A stretch of DNA of 42,483 bases from Micavibrio sp. (GCA_019634145.1 JAHQVU010000002.1:1-42483); one strand, 5' to 3'. Shown: positions 25,361 to 34,555, numbered from the stretch's first letter. A program made the numbers and translations. Notes: generated from the sequence alone by a model not told the origin.

Positions 25361-25401
25361 AGTATTTTACTCCTTCACCGGGCTCTTAACCCGTCTCTTG
25401 G

Positions 25402-25450
25402 TTGCCTCTTCAGGCAAGGTTTAAAGGTTGTCCCGCCACCGCGGCGGGAC
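25402..25450 (-). repeat. Paired hairpins in the rpsK-rpoA spacer
   Basis: TTGCCT (25402-25407)/AGGCAA (25412-25417) with a four-base loop, and GTCCCGCC (25430-25437)/GGCGGGAC (25443-25450) with a five-base loop. No T tract follows on the minus strand, so a processing, stability or attenuation role is more likely than termination. Confidence 0.6.
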
Positions 25451-25465
25451 TCCCCAATTCTTTAA

Positions 25466-25855
25466 TTACACACGACGACGCTTTGGTGGGCGACACCCAT
25501 TGTGTGGAACAGGCGTAACGTCGTTGATTGTTTTAATCACGAAGCCGATTGCCTGTAGCGCACGCAGGGCGCTCTCGCGGCCTGAACCAGGACCTTTAAC
25601 GCGAACGTCAAGTTCCTTCATGCCATGTTCCTGAGCCTTGCGGCCTGCATCTTCTGCTGCAACCTGCGCCGCATAAGGCGTAGATTTACGTGAGCCTTTG
25701 AAGCCCATCATACCGGCAGTTGCCCATGAAACAACGTTACCTTGCTTATCAGTAAAGGTCACGAGTGTGTTGTTGAATGTAGAGTTTACAATCACATCGC
25801 CAGCAACGATGTTCTTCTTCTCTTTTCTTTTAGCTTTTGTCTTTGGCTTAGCCAT
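25466..25855 (-). CDS. rpsK: 30S ribosomal protein S11
   Basis: 129 residues, platform protein of the small subunit. Marks are [40 protein letters not shown] and the C-terminal [16 protein letters not shown]. The basic [14 protein letters not shown]-terminus is normal. Follows rpsM by 15 bases in the alpha operon. Confidence 0.98.
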   Translation of the reverse strand: MAKPKTKAKRKEKKNIVAGDVIVNSTFNNTLVTFTDKQGNVVSWATAGMMGFKGSRKSTPYAAQVAAEDAGRKAQEHGMKELDVRVKGPGSGRESALRALQAIGFVIKTINDVTPVPHNGCRPPKRRRV

Positions 25856-25870
25856 ATCTCAAACCCTTCC

Positions 25871-26242
25871 TTATTTCTTCTTACCAGCAATTGCTTTTGC
25901 AGGGCCTTTGCGTGTACGCGCATTTGTTTTTGTACGCTGACCACGAAGGGGCAGACCTGCACGGTGGCGAAGGCCACGGTAACAACGCATATCCATAAGG
26001 CGTTTAATGTTCAAAGATGTCTGACGGCGCAGATCCCCTTCGATGGTGTAAGCGTCAGAATCCACTTCCGCACGGATGCGGTTTAGCGTGTCTTCGTCCA
26101 GCGCACCTATACGGGATTGCAGATCAATGCCTAATTTTTCACAGATTGCGAAAGCTGTTGTGCGACCGATACCGTGAATATACATCAGGGCGATCGGCGT
26201 ACGTTTTTTGTCGGGTACATTTACCCCGGCGATACGTGCCAT
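25871..26242 (-). CDS. rpsM: 30S ribosomal protein S13
   Basis: 123 residues from ATG 26242 ([20 protein letters not shown]), with AAAGGAA upstream. An in-frame ATG at 26263 is less likely. The helix-two-turn-helix region [15 protein letters not shown] and the C-terminal [25 protein letters not shown], which contacts P-site tRNA, are intact. First ribosomal gene after the cytochrome bd insertion, with its own promoter at 26351-26380. Confidence 0.98.
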   Translation of the reverse strand: MARIAGVNVPDKKRTPIALMYIHGIGRTTAFAICEKLGIDLQSRIGALDEDTLNRIRAEVDSDAYTIEGDLRRQTSLNIKRLMDMRCYRGLRHRAGLPLRGQRTKTNARTRKGPAKAIAGKKK

Positions 26243-26350
26243 AGTTTTTCCTTTCAATTTCAATTTGAACCGTAAAAGGCGCCCACTAATAAATGCTTGC
26301 CCGCCGGTTCATAAACCACGTAACACTAGGAATCCTAGAGTCACGCGCGG

Positions 26351-26380
26351 AATATATATATTAATAGCGAGGCAGGTCAA
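26351..26380 (-). promoter_or_regulatory. Promoter for rpsM-rpsK-rpoA-rplQ
   Basis: On the minus strand TTGACC (26375-26380) is followed after 16-18 bases by an alternating TATATA/TATATT -10 (26351-26358). A 13-base palindrome CTAGGA-A-TCCTAG (26326-26338) lies just downstream, near the expected transcript start. The remaining 26243-26447 spacer holds no gene. Confidence 0.6.
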
Positions 26381-26447
26381 GCTTTTATTTTACGAATCAC
26401 ATTAATGTGTTTACGCGAAACAGTTCGCGCGATGCGCTCATATCGTT

Positions 26448-26558
26448 TTATATGAGTCCGATGACAAATTTAATGCCATACCCTACAAGTAAAACCGTGG
26501 CCAAACTGGCCGACCATAGGCCTGCGAACCAGAGCCACTCTTTTTGCTTTTCACTCAT
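26448..26558 (-). CDS. Small membrane subunit of cytochrome bd (DUF2474-like)
   Basis: 36 residues: MSEKQKEWLWFAGLWSASLA then TVLLVGYGIKFVIGLI, a single transmembrane helix with a Trp-rich start. It follows the cydB stop by four bases. Single-helix proteins of the DUF2474/CydX-like kinds accompany cydAB in many bacteria and stabilise the oxidase. An in-frame ATG at 26579, inside the cydB end, would give 43 residues (MKRITKD added). AAGGA is very close to ATG 26558, so the start is not settled. Confidence 0.7.
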   Translation of the reverse strand: MSEKQKEWLWFAGLWSASLATVLLVGYGIKFVIGLI

Positions 26559-26562
26559 ATCC

Positions 26563-27576
26563 TTAGTAATGCGCTTCATCGGGGGACTTCCCGCGGAACA
26601 GGTAATAGCAATAAGCCGTATAGCCAAGGATTATCGGTAAAACCAGCACAACCCCGACCAGCATGAGGGATAGCCCTTCGGGCGCGGCGGCAGCTTCATA
26701 TATTGTGACCTCATAAGGCACAAAATAAGGGAACAGGCTTACCCCCAGGCCAATGAACCCCATCACGAAAACAAGATTTGCGCAGATAAAAGGGACTAGC
26801 TCGCGCTCGCGCTGAAGTGATGCAAAAAGCGTAAAGAATATAATGGCCGTAATCATAGGGATCGGCAACAGCCAATAGAAGGACTCACCGAACCAGCGCG
26901 TGTGCAGATCGTTTTCGAGGTATGGCACCCACAGGCTTACCAAACCCATAAAAATCAGCACGAAGATCGAGATATACTTCGCAACGCCACGCGCCCAGAC
27001 TTGCGTATTATCTTCTGTCTTAAGGATTGTCCAGGTTGCGCCGAGCAAGACATAGCCGCAAATAACACCCACGCCGCACATAATCGAAAAGCCGCTGAGC
27101 CAGTCAAATGCGCCGCCCGCAAAGTTGCGTCCGTCAACTTCGATCCCCTGCACGAGGCCGCCGAGAATTACCCCTTGCATAAAGGCAGCAAGCAGCGAGC
27201 CGAAGTGGAAGCCAAAATCCCAGAGATATTTTGAGGTATCGGCCTTATAGCGAAATTCCAGTGATACACCGCGGAAAATAAGGCCGAGTAGCATGGAAAT
27301 TACGGGAATATAAAGCGCAGGCATAATAATAGCATAAGCCAACGGAAAGGCAGCGAACAGCCCGCCACCGCCCAGTACAAGCCATGTCTCGTTACCATCC
27401 CAAAAAGGGGCGATAGAGTTAATCATCTTATTGCGGCATTTATGGCTGGGGGCAAAGGGGAAGAGAATACCAACACCCAAATCAAAACCATCGAGCAGCA
27501 CATAAAGCAGCACAGCAGTCGCGATTAAGCCAGCCCAGATAAATTGTAAATCAATATAGTTTTCGAACGAGAACAT
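26563..27576 (-). CDS. cydB: Cytochrome bd ubiquinol oxidase subunit II
   Basis: 337 residues with about eight or nine transmembrane helices. Marks are ATAVLLYVLLDGFDLGVGIL, FWDGNETWLVLGGGGLFAAF and FRGVSLEFRYK. Partner of CydA in the quinol-oxidising, oxygen-reducing bd complex of the inner membrane, which gives high-affinity respiration and tolerance to inhibitors. The sequence resembles the CioB (cyanide-insensitive) branch. Starts three bases after the cydA stop, so they are co-translated. Its place between adk and rpsM is unusual. Confidence 0.95.
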   Translation of the reverse strand: MFSFENYIDLQFIWAGLIATAVLLYVLLDGFDLGVGILFPFAPSHKCRNKMINSIAPFWDGNETWLVLGGGGLFAAFPLAYAIIMPALYIPVISMLLGLIFRGVSLEFRYKADTSKYLWDFGFHFGSLLAAFMQGVILGGLVQGIEVDGRNFAGGAFDWLSGFSIMCGVGVICGYVLLGATWTILKTEDNTQVWARGVAKYISIFVLIFMGLVSLWVPYLENDLHTRWFGESFYWLLPIPMITAIIFFTLFASLQRERELVPFICANLVFVMGFIGLGVSLFPYFVPYEVTIYEAAAAPEGLSLMLVGVVLVLPIILGYTAYCYYLFRGKSPDEAHY

Positions 27577-27579
27577 GAT

Positions 27580-28974
27580 TTATCCCTCCTGCCCGGATGA
27601 TGCCGGATCGACAAAAGGCGCGGCCACTTTGCTGTGACGCTCCATACCTTCTTTGCCTGTGCCCGGCCCTTTGCGGATCAGCTTGATAATATAATAAGTC
27701 GCCGCGCCGAAAAGTACCGTATAAACGACTATAAAAGCGGCAAGTGAAAGCGCGACATGCTCACCCAAAACGGGGGAGACGGATTCAGATGTGCGAATAA
27801 CACCATAAGCGGTGTAAGGCTGGCGGCCAACCTCGGTCACAAACCACCCCGCCAAAATCGCGATAAAACCCGCAGGTGTCAGAGCCATGCACCAGAGCTG
27901 GAAAAGTCGTGAATCAAAGAGTTTTTTGCGGAAGAACAAGATCAGCGCGATTATCCCTGTCAATATCATCGCCATGCCGATGCCGACCATAACGCGGAAA
28001 GACCAAAAAACGATCGCGACCGGTGGGCGGTCTTCTTTCGCCCATTCTTTCAAACCCTTAATTTCACCATCCCAATGGTGGGTCAGGATATAAGAGGCCA
28101 GATCGGGAATGACAACCTCATAATCATTGCGTTCTTCGGCTTCATTCGGAATGGCGAACAAGCGCAAATCCGCGCCTTTTTCGGTTTCCCAAATCCCTTC
28201 CATTGCCGCGACTTTAACGGGCTGGTGCTCGAGGGTATTAAGGCCATGCGTATCACCGATCACGAGCTGAATGGGGGCAACAAACACCGCCATGATCATC
28301 GCCATGCCGAACATGATGCGCGCATGGGGGATGTGCTGTTTTGTCCAGAGATACCACGCCGCAACACCGCCAACGGTAAAGGCCGTTGTCAGATAAGCTG
28401 CTGTCACCATATGCGCAAAGCGGAACGGGAAGGACGGATTGAATATAATTTCCAACCAGCTGGTGGGGTATAAAAGGCCATCCTCACGGATCTCAAAGCC
28501 TTGCGGGGTTTGCATCCAGCTGTTTGCGGATAAAATCCAAAAAGCCGAAATGAGCGTGCCAACCGCGACAATGCAGGTCGAAACGAAATGCATCTTCTTA
28601 CTCACCCTGCCCCATCCAAAGAGCATTACGCCGAGAAATGATGCTTCGAGGAAGAAGGCCGTTAGAACTTCATACCCTAAAAGCGGGCCTATGACATTGG
28701 CGACCTTGTCAGAAAAAACCGACCAGTTTGTGCCGAACTGATAGGACATCACCACGCCAGAGACCACCCCCATACCGAAACAGACAGCGAAGATCTTAAT
28801 CCAGAATTTATAGATGTCTTGATATACGTCTTTGCCTGTTTTCAGCCACAGACCTTCGACGATCGCAAGCCAAGAGGCAAGACCTATCGTAAAGGCCGGG
28901 AAAACAATGTGAAAAGAAATTGTAAAGGCAAACTGGATACGTGCCAGAATGACGGGGTCGAGATCATATAACAT
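27580..28974 (-). CDS. cydA: Cytochrome bd ubiquinol oxidase subunit I, CioA-like
   Basis: 464 residues, carrying the b558, b595 and d hemes. The N-terminal LARIQFAFTISFHIVFPAFT contains a conserved His (22), and GTNWSVFSDKVANVIGPLLGYEVL and WFVTEVGRQPYTAYGVIRTS are family signatures (the GRQP quinol-oxidase motif). It is shorter than E. coli CydA (522 residues), and the quinol (Q) loop lacks the long insertion, the hallmark of the short-Q-loop, cyanide-insensitive type. First gene of cydA-cydB-small subunit. It starts 61 bases upstream of adk's stop side, within the ribosomal superoperon. I could not identify an Fnr box with confidence. Confidence 0.95.
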   Translation of the reverse strand: MLYDLDPVILARIQFAFTISFHIVFPAFTIGLASWLAIVEGLWLKTGKDVYQDIYKFWIKIFAVCFGMGVVSGVVMSYQFGTNWSVFSDKVANVIGPLLGYEVLTAFFLEASFLGVMLFGWGRVSKKMHFVSTCIVAVGTLISAFWILSANSWMQTPQGFEIREDGLLYPTSWLEIIFNPSFPFRFAHMVTAAYLTTAFTVGGVAAWYLWTKQHIPHARIMFGMAMIMAVFVAPIQLVIGDTHGLNTLEHQPVKVAAMEGIWETEKGADLRLFAIPNEAEERNDYEVVIPDLASYILTHHWDGEIKGLKEWAKEDRPPVAIVFWSFRVMVGIGMAMILTGIIALILFFRKKLFDSRLFQLWCMALTPAGFIAILAGWFVTEVGRQPYTAYGVIRTSESVSPVLGEHVALSLAAFIVVYTVLFGAATYYIIKLIRKGPGTGKEGMERHSKVAAPFVDPASSGQEG

Positions 28975-29035
28975 GAAAGCCTCAACTTTTTGAGTTATTT
29001 TAGGCGGTTATACCACTAAAAAAAATTGAGTCAAG

Positions 29036-29617
29036 CTAGGCTGCTTTTGAATTTTCTAATATGGTCTCAATTTGCTCTGAAACGTCTTCAATAGGCTGCA
29101 TACCATCGATTTTACGCAGCAGTCCTTTTTGCTCGTAAAATGGCAAAACAGGTGCGGTTTGATCGTTATAGACTTTCAAACGATTTTTAAGAACCTCGGC
29201 ATTATCATCACTTCGAGCACCGCCGGTTTCGGCTGCACGCGCATGAATGCGGTCAATCAATGCTTCTTCGTCTACCTGAAGTGCAATCACATGATCAATC
29301 TTACGCCCCATATGAGACAGCATATTATCCAAAGCTTCAGCCTGTGCCAATGTGCGCGGGAAACCATCAAGTATAAAGCCTTTTTCACATTCTGGCTCGG
29401 AAATACAATTGGCGATTAGCTCGATAATGATGTCATCAGAGACCAGCTGGCCGGACGCCATAATGCCCTTAAGACGCTTGCCCAGATCGCTCTCGCTAGC
29501 GACTTCGGCGCGCAACATATCACCGGTTGAGAGTTGCTTAATGCGGTATTTCTTTTGCAAAAGCGCGGATTGTGTACCTTTACCGGCGCCTGGTGGGCCA
29601 AACATAATCAAATTCAT
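29036..29617 (-). CDS. adk: Adenylate kinase, short form
   Basis: Interconverts ATP + AMP and 2 ADP. 193 residues: P-loop [10 protein letters not shown] (7-16), AMP-binding [12 protein letters not shown], and [13 protein letters not shown]. The LID is of the short type, lacking the roughly 25-residue insertion and Zn-binding cysteines, as is common in alphaproteobacteria. It follows secY by 51 bases, the standard spc-operon order. The next gene is cydA instead of rpsM. Confidence 0.97.
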   Translation of the reverse strand: MNLIMFGPPGAGKGTQSALLQKKYRIKQLSTGDMLRAEVASESDLGKRLKGIMASGQLVSDDIIIELIANCISEPECEKGFILDGFPRTLAQAEALDNMLSHMGRKIDHVIALQVDEEALIDRIHARAAETGGARSDDNAEVLKNRLKVYNDQTAPVLPFYEQKGLLRKIDGMQPIEDVSEQIETILENSKAA

Positions 29618-29668
29618 GTGCTAAGCTTCTCCTTTATTTTTGCTATAGCATTAAAACCATAATCGACT

Positions 29669-31021
29669 TTATCGTTTACGACCACCCAATTTCGCTTTTT
29701 TCATCAGACCCTCATATTGGTGGGCGATGAGATGCGAATGAATTTGTGCAACCGTATCCATTGTCACACTCACCACAATCAAAAGCGATGTCCCGCCGAA
29801 ATAAAATGGCAGTGCGAATTTAGATATTAGAAACTCCGGCAACAAACAGATAAATACGAGATACAAAGACCCAACCAAGGTGATACGCGTCAGGGTATAG
29901 TCCAGATGCTCAGCTGTGTTTTTACCAGGGCGGATACCGGGCACAAAGCCGCCATGCTTACGCAGCATATCCGCGTTTTCCTCGGGATTGAATACAATCG
30001 CAGTATAGAAGAAACAGAAGAACATAATCAGCGCACCATAAAGGAACATATATAACGGCTCACCATGCTGTAGATAACGCGCAATGGTCGCTGTGAAGTC
30101 TCCACCTTCTGCGCCGCTGAAGCCCACAATGGTTAATGGCAAGAGCAGCAAGGAAGATGCAAAAATCGGCGGGATAACACCGGCTGTGTTGAGCTTGAGC
30201 GGAATGTGGTTTGTCTCGCCACCACTCATACGGCCAGCGGAAACCTGACGCTTAGGATATTGCACAAGTACACGACGTTGGGCGCGCTCCATGAATACGA
30301 TAAACGCGATAACGCCGATGATCATAACAGCGATGAAGAGCAGAAGCGCACCACCGACGGTATCTTCCATTGCGAGCTGAAGCATTGTCGCAACCGCACG
30401 TGGAAGTTCAGCCACGATCCCTGCGAAAATGATCAGGGAAATACCGTTACCGATGCCACGTGCGGTGATTTGCTCACCCAGCCACATCAGAAAAACTGTC
30501 CCGCCAACAATTGTGATCACTGTGGACATACGGAAGAAGAGCACCGAATCATAGATAACTGCACTGCCGCCACCTGGGCCGGTCATGCTTTCAAGGCCCA
30601 CGGCCAGACCATATGCCTGAATTGTAGCAAGAAGCACTGTGAAATAGCGCGTATATTGGTTGATTTTGGTACGGCCAGACTCACCCTCTTTCTTCAAAGC
30701 CTCGAGCTTTGGCGACATAGCGGTTGCCAGCTGCATAATAATGGATGCCGAGATGTAGGGCATAATGTTCAGGGCAAAAATTGTCATACGCGAAAGCGCC
30801 CCCCCCGAGAACATGTTGAACATATCCAAAATACCGCCGCCTTTTTGCTGGAAAATTTGGCTCCAGACATGGGGATCGATACCGGGAATCGGAATATAAG
30901 TACCAAGACGGTAGACCAAAAGTGCGCCCATCACAAACAGAAGGCGGCGCTTCAAATCTTTTGCTTTTGAAAATGCCCCCCAATTAACGTTTTTGGCAAG
31001 CTGTTCAGCGGCGGAAGCCAT
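29669..31021 (-). CDS. secY: Protein translocase channel SecY
   Basis: 450 residues, ten transmembrane helices, central pore of the Sec translocon. Marks are YRLGTYIPIPGIDP, MFSGGALSRMTIFALNIMPY (plug and helix 2 region), ITARGIGNGISLIIFAGI, and the cytosolic loops KRQVSAGRMSGGETNHIPLK and GFVPGIRPGKNTAEHLDYTL that contact SecA and the ribosome. Length is normal. It is separated from rplO by a terminator and a secreted protein gene, so it may need its own promoter in the 31022-31145 spacer. Confidence 0.98.
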   Translation of the reverse strand: MASAAEQLAKNVNWGAFSKAKDLKRRLLFVMGALLVYRLGTYIPIPGIDPHVWSQIFQQKGGGILDMFNMFSGGALSRMTIFALNIMPYISASIIMQLATAMSPKLEALKKEGESGRTKINQYTRYFTVLLATIQAYGLAVGLESMTGPGGGSAVIYDSVLFFRMSTVITIVGGTVFLMWLGEQITARGIGNGISLIIFAGIVAELPRAVATMLQLAMEDTVGGALLLFIAVMIIGVIAFIVFMERAQRRVLVQYPKRQVSAGRMSGGETNHIPLKLNTAGVIPPIFASSLLLLPLTIVGFSGAEGGDFTATIARYLQHGEPLYMFLYGALIMFFCFFYTAIVFNPEENADMLRKHGGFVPGIRPGKNTAEHLDYTLTRITLVGSLYLVFICLLPEFLISKFALPFYFGGTSLLIVVSVTMDTVAQIHSHLIAHQYEGLMKKAKLGGRKR

Positions 31022-31145
31022 GGATATACCCTTTCAAAATTTATGTATTGCGTTTAATTCATAGAAGAAGAATAAAAGGGCTGCAAGTGCCATGTTCGCT
31101 TTTATGACGATAATCACCTAAAATATTCTTTTGCAGTGCCGCATA

Positions 31146-31844
31146 TTAAGGATTACTATTAAATTTTTCGTCCCAACGCTTACATTTATCGAAAACTTTC
31201 GCATATTCCTTTGGCGTATCATGTTTTGCCTGACGCGTTGCTAAAGTCGGCATGATCGAATTTAGATAAATTTCGACCTGTCGGATAATATCTTCTTGTA
31301 AATCCATTTGTGCATTTTCGACCTGATTTTCGGCAATCGGGCCGATTTTATAGCGCGTGCTTCTTGCAATGCGCTTAACTTCATGGGCAAAATCAGGCGC
31401 TTTTTCGCTTATAAATTGTTTCATCGTGCGGATGTGACGCTGCTCATGCCCCAGAACAGCCGTATATTCGCAGGTGCCTTTTTTGAAGTTACTGGCGATA
31501 TGAACCTCCGGCTTACCGTAGAAAATGACCTTTGCATGTGTCAGGCCAACACAATAGCGGCCACCCTCCTCGCGCACCTCAAATTTCGTGTCCAGTTTAA
31601 AGCCGATTTCTCCGCCGCCAAGCCCTCCGACTTGCGAGTTGATGTGACCAGCCAGATCGGTGAGTTCACGAGAGGATTTTGTTCGGATATATCGCGTCTT
31701 TGTCATCGCCAAGCGCGTTGTAAATTTTGGCTTTTCAAAAGCGCAGTAACGTTGCGCAGCCGCGGGGGTAGAGAACGCACCAATGGATGCCAGGCCCACA
31801 AGTAGGATGATCAAATGGCATATATGGTGTTGCGCGCGTTGCAT
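31146..31844 (-). CDS. Secreted HExxH protein, possible DUF922-like metalloprotease
   Basis: 232 residues with a signal peptide (hydrophobic LIILLVGLASIGAF, cleavage after PAAA near residue 30). The mature protein carries LGHEQRHIRTMKQF, an HExxH zinc-binding motif with His133, Glu134 and His137. Cysteines at 34, 98, 125 and near the C-terminus (DKCKRW) could form disulfides in the periplasm. The pattern resembles DUF922-type predicted secreted zinc proteases, but the assignment is tentative. It is placed between rplO and secY behind a strong terminator, a position where the spc operon normally has nothing (or rpmJ elsewhere). It may have its own promoter in 31845-31940. Confidence 0.75.
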   Translation of the reverse strand: MQRAQHHICHLIILLVGLASIGAFSTPAAAQRYCAFEKPKFTTRLAMTKTRYIRTKSSRELTDLAGHINSQVGGLGGGEIGFKLDTKFEVREEGGRYCVGLTHAKVIFYGKPEVHIASNFKKGTCEYTAVLGHEQRHIRTMKQFISEKAPDFAHEVKRIARSTRYKIGPIAENQVENAQMDLQEDIIRQVEIYLNSIMPTLATRQAKHDTPKEYAKVFDKCKRWDEKFNSNP

Positions 31845-31940
31845 ATAGGGGGACCGCCTTTAAATCAAAATCAGCTTTATCATAAAGTATAAAAGTCATT
31901 GGATGAAGAAGTGTTTAATATACGCCCTATTTTAAACACA

Positions 31941-31974
31941 AAAAACCCCGCTAATCGAGAGAGCGGGGTTTTTT
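31941..31974 (-). terminator. Strong terminator after rplO, potentially bidirectional
   Basis: AAAAACCCCGCT (31941-31952) and AGCGGGGTTTTT (31962-31973) form a perfect 12-bp stem with a nine-base loop and T/A tracts on both sides. It lies 20 bases after the rplO stop and would split the spc operon before the secreted protein and secY. Confidence 0.9.
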
Positions 31975-31993
31975 GAAATTATAAGAGGCGATA

Positions 31994-32518
31994 TTACTTA
32001 GCCGCTTTTTTCGCTGCAGCAGCTTTTTCGCCGCGTTTTTTCACTGGCGCGACTTCGCGTACGATTAGGTCGATTTTACCACCGGCTTTTTCAACTGCCT
32101 CGGCAGCACCTTGAGATACTTTAGTAATTTTCAGCTCAACCTTTGTTTTCAGCGCGCCATTAGCCAAAAGCTTGATACCGTCCCTCTTGTGAGAAACAAC
32201 ACCTGCTGTCACCAAAGCGTCTTCATCGATTGCTTTTTTCGCATCGATTTTCTTTGCATCAATTGCCGCCTGCAAGTGACCAAGTGAAAGCTCGGCATAG
32301 CTTGTTGTAAACTGTGCATTGCTGAAACCACTTTTCGGCATACGCATGTGAAGGGGCATTTGTCCACCTTCAAAGCCTTTGATCGCAACTCCAGAGCGTG
32401 ACTTTTGACCTTTTTGACCTTTCCCGGAAGTTTTACCTTTACCGGAACCGATACCACGGCCAACACGCATTTTAGCTTTTGCAGAGCCGTCTTTAGGTTG
32501 TAATTCGTTCAGTTTCAT
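31994..32518 (-). CDS. rplO: 50S ribosomal protein L15
   Basis: 174 residues. MKLNELQPKDGSAKAKMRVG, GIGSGKGKTSGKGQKGQKSR and FEGGQMPLHMRMPKSGF are the L15 N-terminal signature. The C-terminus extends into KKRGEKAAAAKKAAK, a Lys/Ala tail beyond the usual end. Last gene of the continuous S10-spc stretch before the terminator. Confidence 0.97.
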   Translation of the reverse strand: MKLNELQPKDGSAKAKMRVGRGIGSGKGKTSGKGQKGQKSRSGVAIKGFEGGQMPLHMRMPKSGFSNAQFTTSYAELSLGHLQAAIDAKKIDAKKAIDEDALVTAGVVSHKRDGIKLLANGALKTKVELKITKVSQGAAEAVEKAGGKIDLIVREVAPVKKRGEKAAAAKKAAK

Positions 32519-32553
32519 TTTTCGTTCCTTAATTTAAGGGCGGTTTAAAATAT

Positions 32554-32919
32554 TTAAGCCGCGTCTTCAACCTTTACCAAGTGACGCACCTTACGGATCA
32601 TGCCGCGAACAGCAGCTGTATCTTCTAATGTTTTCGTGCGGTGCAATTTGTTCAGACCCAAACCAACCAGTGTAGCGCGCTGATCACCCTTACGGCCAAT
32701 CGCTGAACCAGTTTGTGTTACGGTCACTGTTTTACCAGAAGGTTTTTTCTTTGCAGCAGGCTTTTTAGCCGCTTTCTTCTGAGCAGCGTCCTCAGATTTT
32801 TTCGCAGGCTGCGTTTTTTCAGCCTTTGTTTCATTTTTCGCTTCCGCTTTAGGCGTGGCTGTTTTCTTCGCAGCTGTCGCTTTTTTGGCTGGTGCTTTTT
32901 TCTTTTCTTCGTCTGCCAT
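32554..32919 (-). CDS. rpmD: 50S ribosomal protein L30 with 62-residue Lys/Ala-rich N-terminal extension
   Basis: 121 residues, twice the normal length of about 60. The L30 domain is residues 63-121 ([40 protein letters not shown]). Residues 1-62 are a low-complexity, histone-H1-like stretch of Lys, Ala, Pro, Thr and Glu. No in-frame Met lies at the domain start, so the extension is part of the product. It could bind rRNA or nucleic acid; unproven. Confidence 0.93.
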   Translation of the reverse strand: MADEEKKKAPAKKATAAKKTATPKAEAKNETKAEKTQPAKKSEDAAQKKAAKKPAAKKKPSGKTVTVTQTGSAIGRKGDQRATLVGLGLNKLHRTKTLEDTAAVRGMIRKVRHLVKVEDAA

Positions 32920-32976
32920 AATCTTAATTCCTTATAAGTTTAACAAGCGATCCGATAAAGGCTCGCCGATAAAATC

Positions 32977-33552
32977 TTAACCTTCCGCTTCCTCGATTGC
33001 AGTTTCAACTTCGCTTCCAGCCATAATTTCGCGGTTAGAAACAATATCGCTAACTTTTTTATTACGGCGCGTTGCAACCTGACGTGGGTTTTGCATATCT
33101 TCAAGTGCAGCAAAAGTCGCATTCACCATTGAGTATGGGTTGTTAGAACCGATTGCCTTTGCAACGATGTCCTGAATACCAAGTGCTTCGAAAACCGCAC
33201 GCATAGGACCACCAGCAATAATACCAGTACCGCGTGGAGCAGAGCGAAGAAGAACTTTACCTGCACCGTGGCGGCCCTTCACATCATGGTGAAGTGTACG
33301 GCCTTCGCGAAGAGGCACACGGATCATCTTGCGTTTTGCCTGCTCGGTTGCTTTCTTAATCGCTTCAGGCACTTCGCGGGATTTAGCGTGACCATATCCA
33401 ACACGTCCTTTACCATCACCAACAACCATCAGCGCAGCGAATGCCATATTACGTCCACCTTTGGTGGTCTTTGCAACGCGGTTAATACCGACCAGACGCT
33501 CCAGAATTTCTGGTTCATCGCGTTCTGTTTGGTTTTCTTGTGCTCTTGCCAT
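32977..33552 (-). CDS. rpsE: 30S ribosomal protein S5
   Basis: 191 residues. [40 protein letters not shown] and [20 protein letters not shown] are S5 marks around the double-stranded-RNA-binding-like domain. Acts in decoding accuracy. Spc operon, between rplR and rpmD. Confidence 0.98.
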   Translation of the reverse strand: MARAQENQTERDEPEILERLVGINRVAKTTKGGRNMAFAALMVVGDGKGRVGYGHAKSREVPEAIKKATEQAKRKMIRVPLREGRTLHHDVKGRHGAGKVLLRSAPRGTGIIAGGPMRAVFEALGIQDIVAKAIGSNNPYSMVNATFAALEDMQNPRQVATRRNKKVSDIVSNREIMAGSEVETAIEEAEG

Positions 33553-33576
33553 TTTTTATTTCTTCCTTTTGTTCTC

Positions 33577-33960
33577 TTAGAAGTCCAGTCCGCCTTCACG
33601 TGCACCTTCGGCTACTGCCTTGATGCGTCCGTGATAGACGAAACGTCCACGGTCAAAAACCACTTTTTCAACACCGGCTTTTTTTGCACGCTCGGCAATG
33701 GCTTTACCCACAGCAGAAGCAGCATCGACAGTTGCACCGGATTTAAGCTTTTCTTTCAAATCGGCCTCTACAGTCGAAGCAGCCGCCAATGTTACGCCTT
33801 TGATATCGTCGATCACTTGCGCGTAGATCTGCTTACCAGTGCGGTGAACAGACAAACGCGGACGTGTCTCACGGTTTGAAACGCGGTCAATATTCACACG
33901 ACGGATTTTGTTACGTGTGCGGTACGTTCTGCGCTGTGCGGATGTTAATGATTTTGCCAT
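33577..33960 (-). CDS. rplR: 50S ribosomal protein L18
   Basis: 127 residues, 5S rRNA-binding protein. [35 protein letters not shown] and the C-terminal [20 protein letters not shown] match L18. Spc operon, between rplF and rpsE. Confidence 0.97.
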   Translation of the reverse strand: MAKSLTSAQRRTYRTRNKIRRVNIDRVSNRETRPRLSVHRTGKQIYAQVIDDIKGVTLAAASTVEADLKEKLKSGATVDAASAVGKAIAERAKKAGVEKVVFDRGRFVYHGRIKAVAEGAREGGLDF

Positions 33961-33982
33961 TGCTCTAATCCTTTAATAGCGA

Positions 33983-34543
33983 TTATTTCTTCTTACCTTC
34001 TTTGCGGACAACAAACTCGTCAGCATAGCGGATACCCTTGCCTTTATATGGCTCAGGAGGTTTAAACCCACGGATTTTTGCAGCAACCTGACCAACTTGT
34101 TGTTTGTCGATACCGCTCACCTCGATATTTGTTTGGCCGTCCATCGTCACTTTCACCCCTTGTGGTACGTCATAACGTACTTCGTGAGAGAAACCGAGGG
34201 ACATCACAAGAGTATTGCCTTGCATAGACCCACGCAAACCTACCCCTTTGATTTCCAACTTTTTGGAGTAGCCTTCACTTACACCAACAACAATGTTTTG
34301 CACCAAAGTGCGCATTGTCGGCCAGATTTGTCCGGCAAAACGGCTATCCGATGTCGGTGCCAATACAGCGATTTTTGCTGCTTTACCATCATCGTTGGCT
34401 ACTTCATCCAGCTTAATGCTTACCTCAGGGTGAACATCAAGTGTCAGCTCGCCCAGTTTGCCTTTAGCTTTTACTGTCTGACCGTCAAGGGTGAGTTCAA
34501 CACCGCTTGGGATCTCAACAGGTTTTTTTCCAATACGTGACAT
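33983..34543 (-). CDS. rplF: 50S ribosomal protein L6
   Basis: 186 residues. MSRIGKKPVEIPSGVELTLD, KLEIKGVGLRGSMQGNTLVM and FKPPEPYKGKGIRYADEFVV (with the EPYKGKGIRY signature) identify L6, which sits near the GTPase centre. Length slightly above E. coli (177). Spc operon. Confidence 0.98.
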   Translation of the reverse strand: MSRIGKKPVEIPSGVELTLDGQTVKAKGKLGELTLDVHPEVSIKLDEVANDDGKAAKIAVLAPTSDSRFAGQIWPTMRTLVQNIVVGVSEGYSKKLEIKGVGLRGSMQGNTLVMSLGFSHEVRYDVPQGVKVTMDGQTNIEVSGIDKQQVGQVAAKIRGFKPPEPYKGKGIRYADEFVVRKEGKKK

Positions 34544-34555
34544 CTCATCAACTCC

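Noticed and set aside
30206-30970. 254-codon open frame on the plus strand
   Set aside because: Antisense shadow of secY, rich in His, Cys and Asn with no protein-like pattern.
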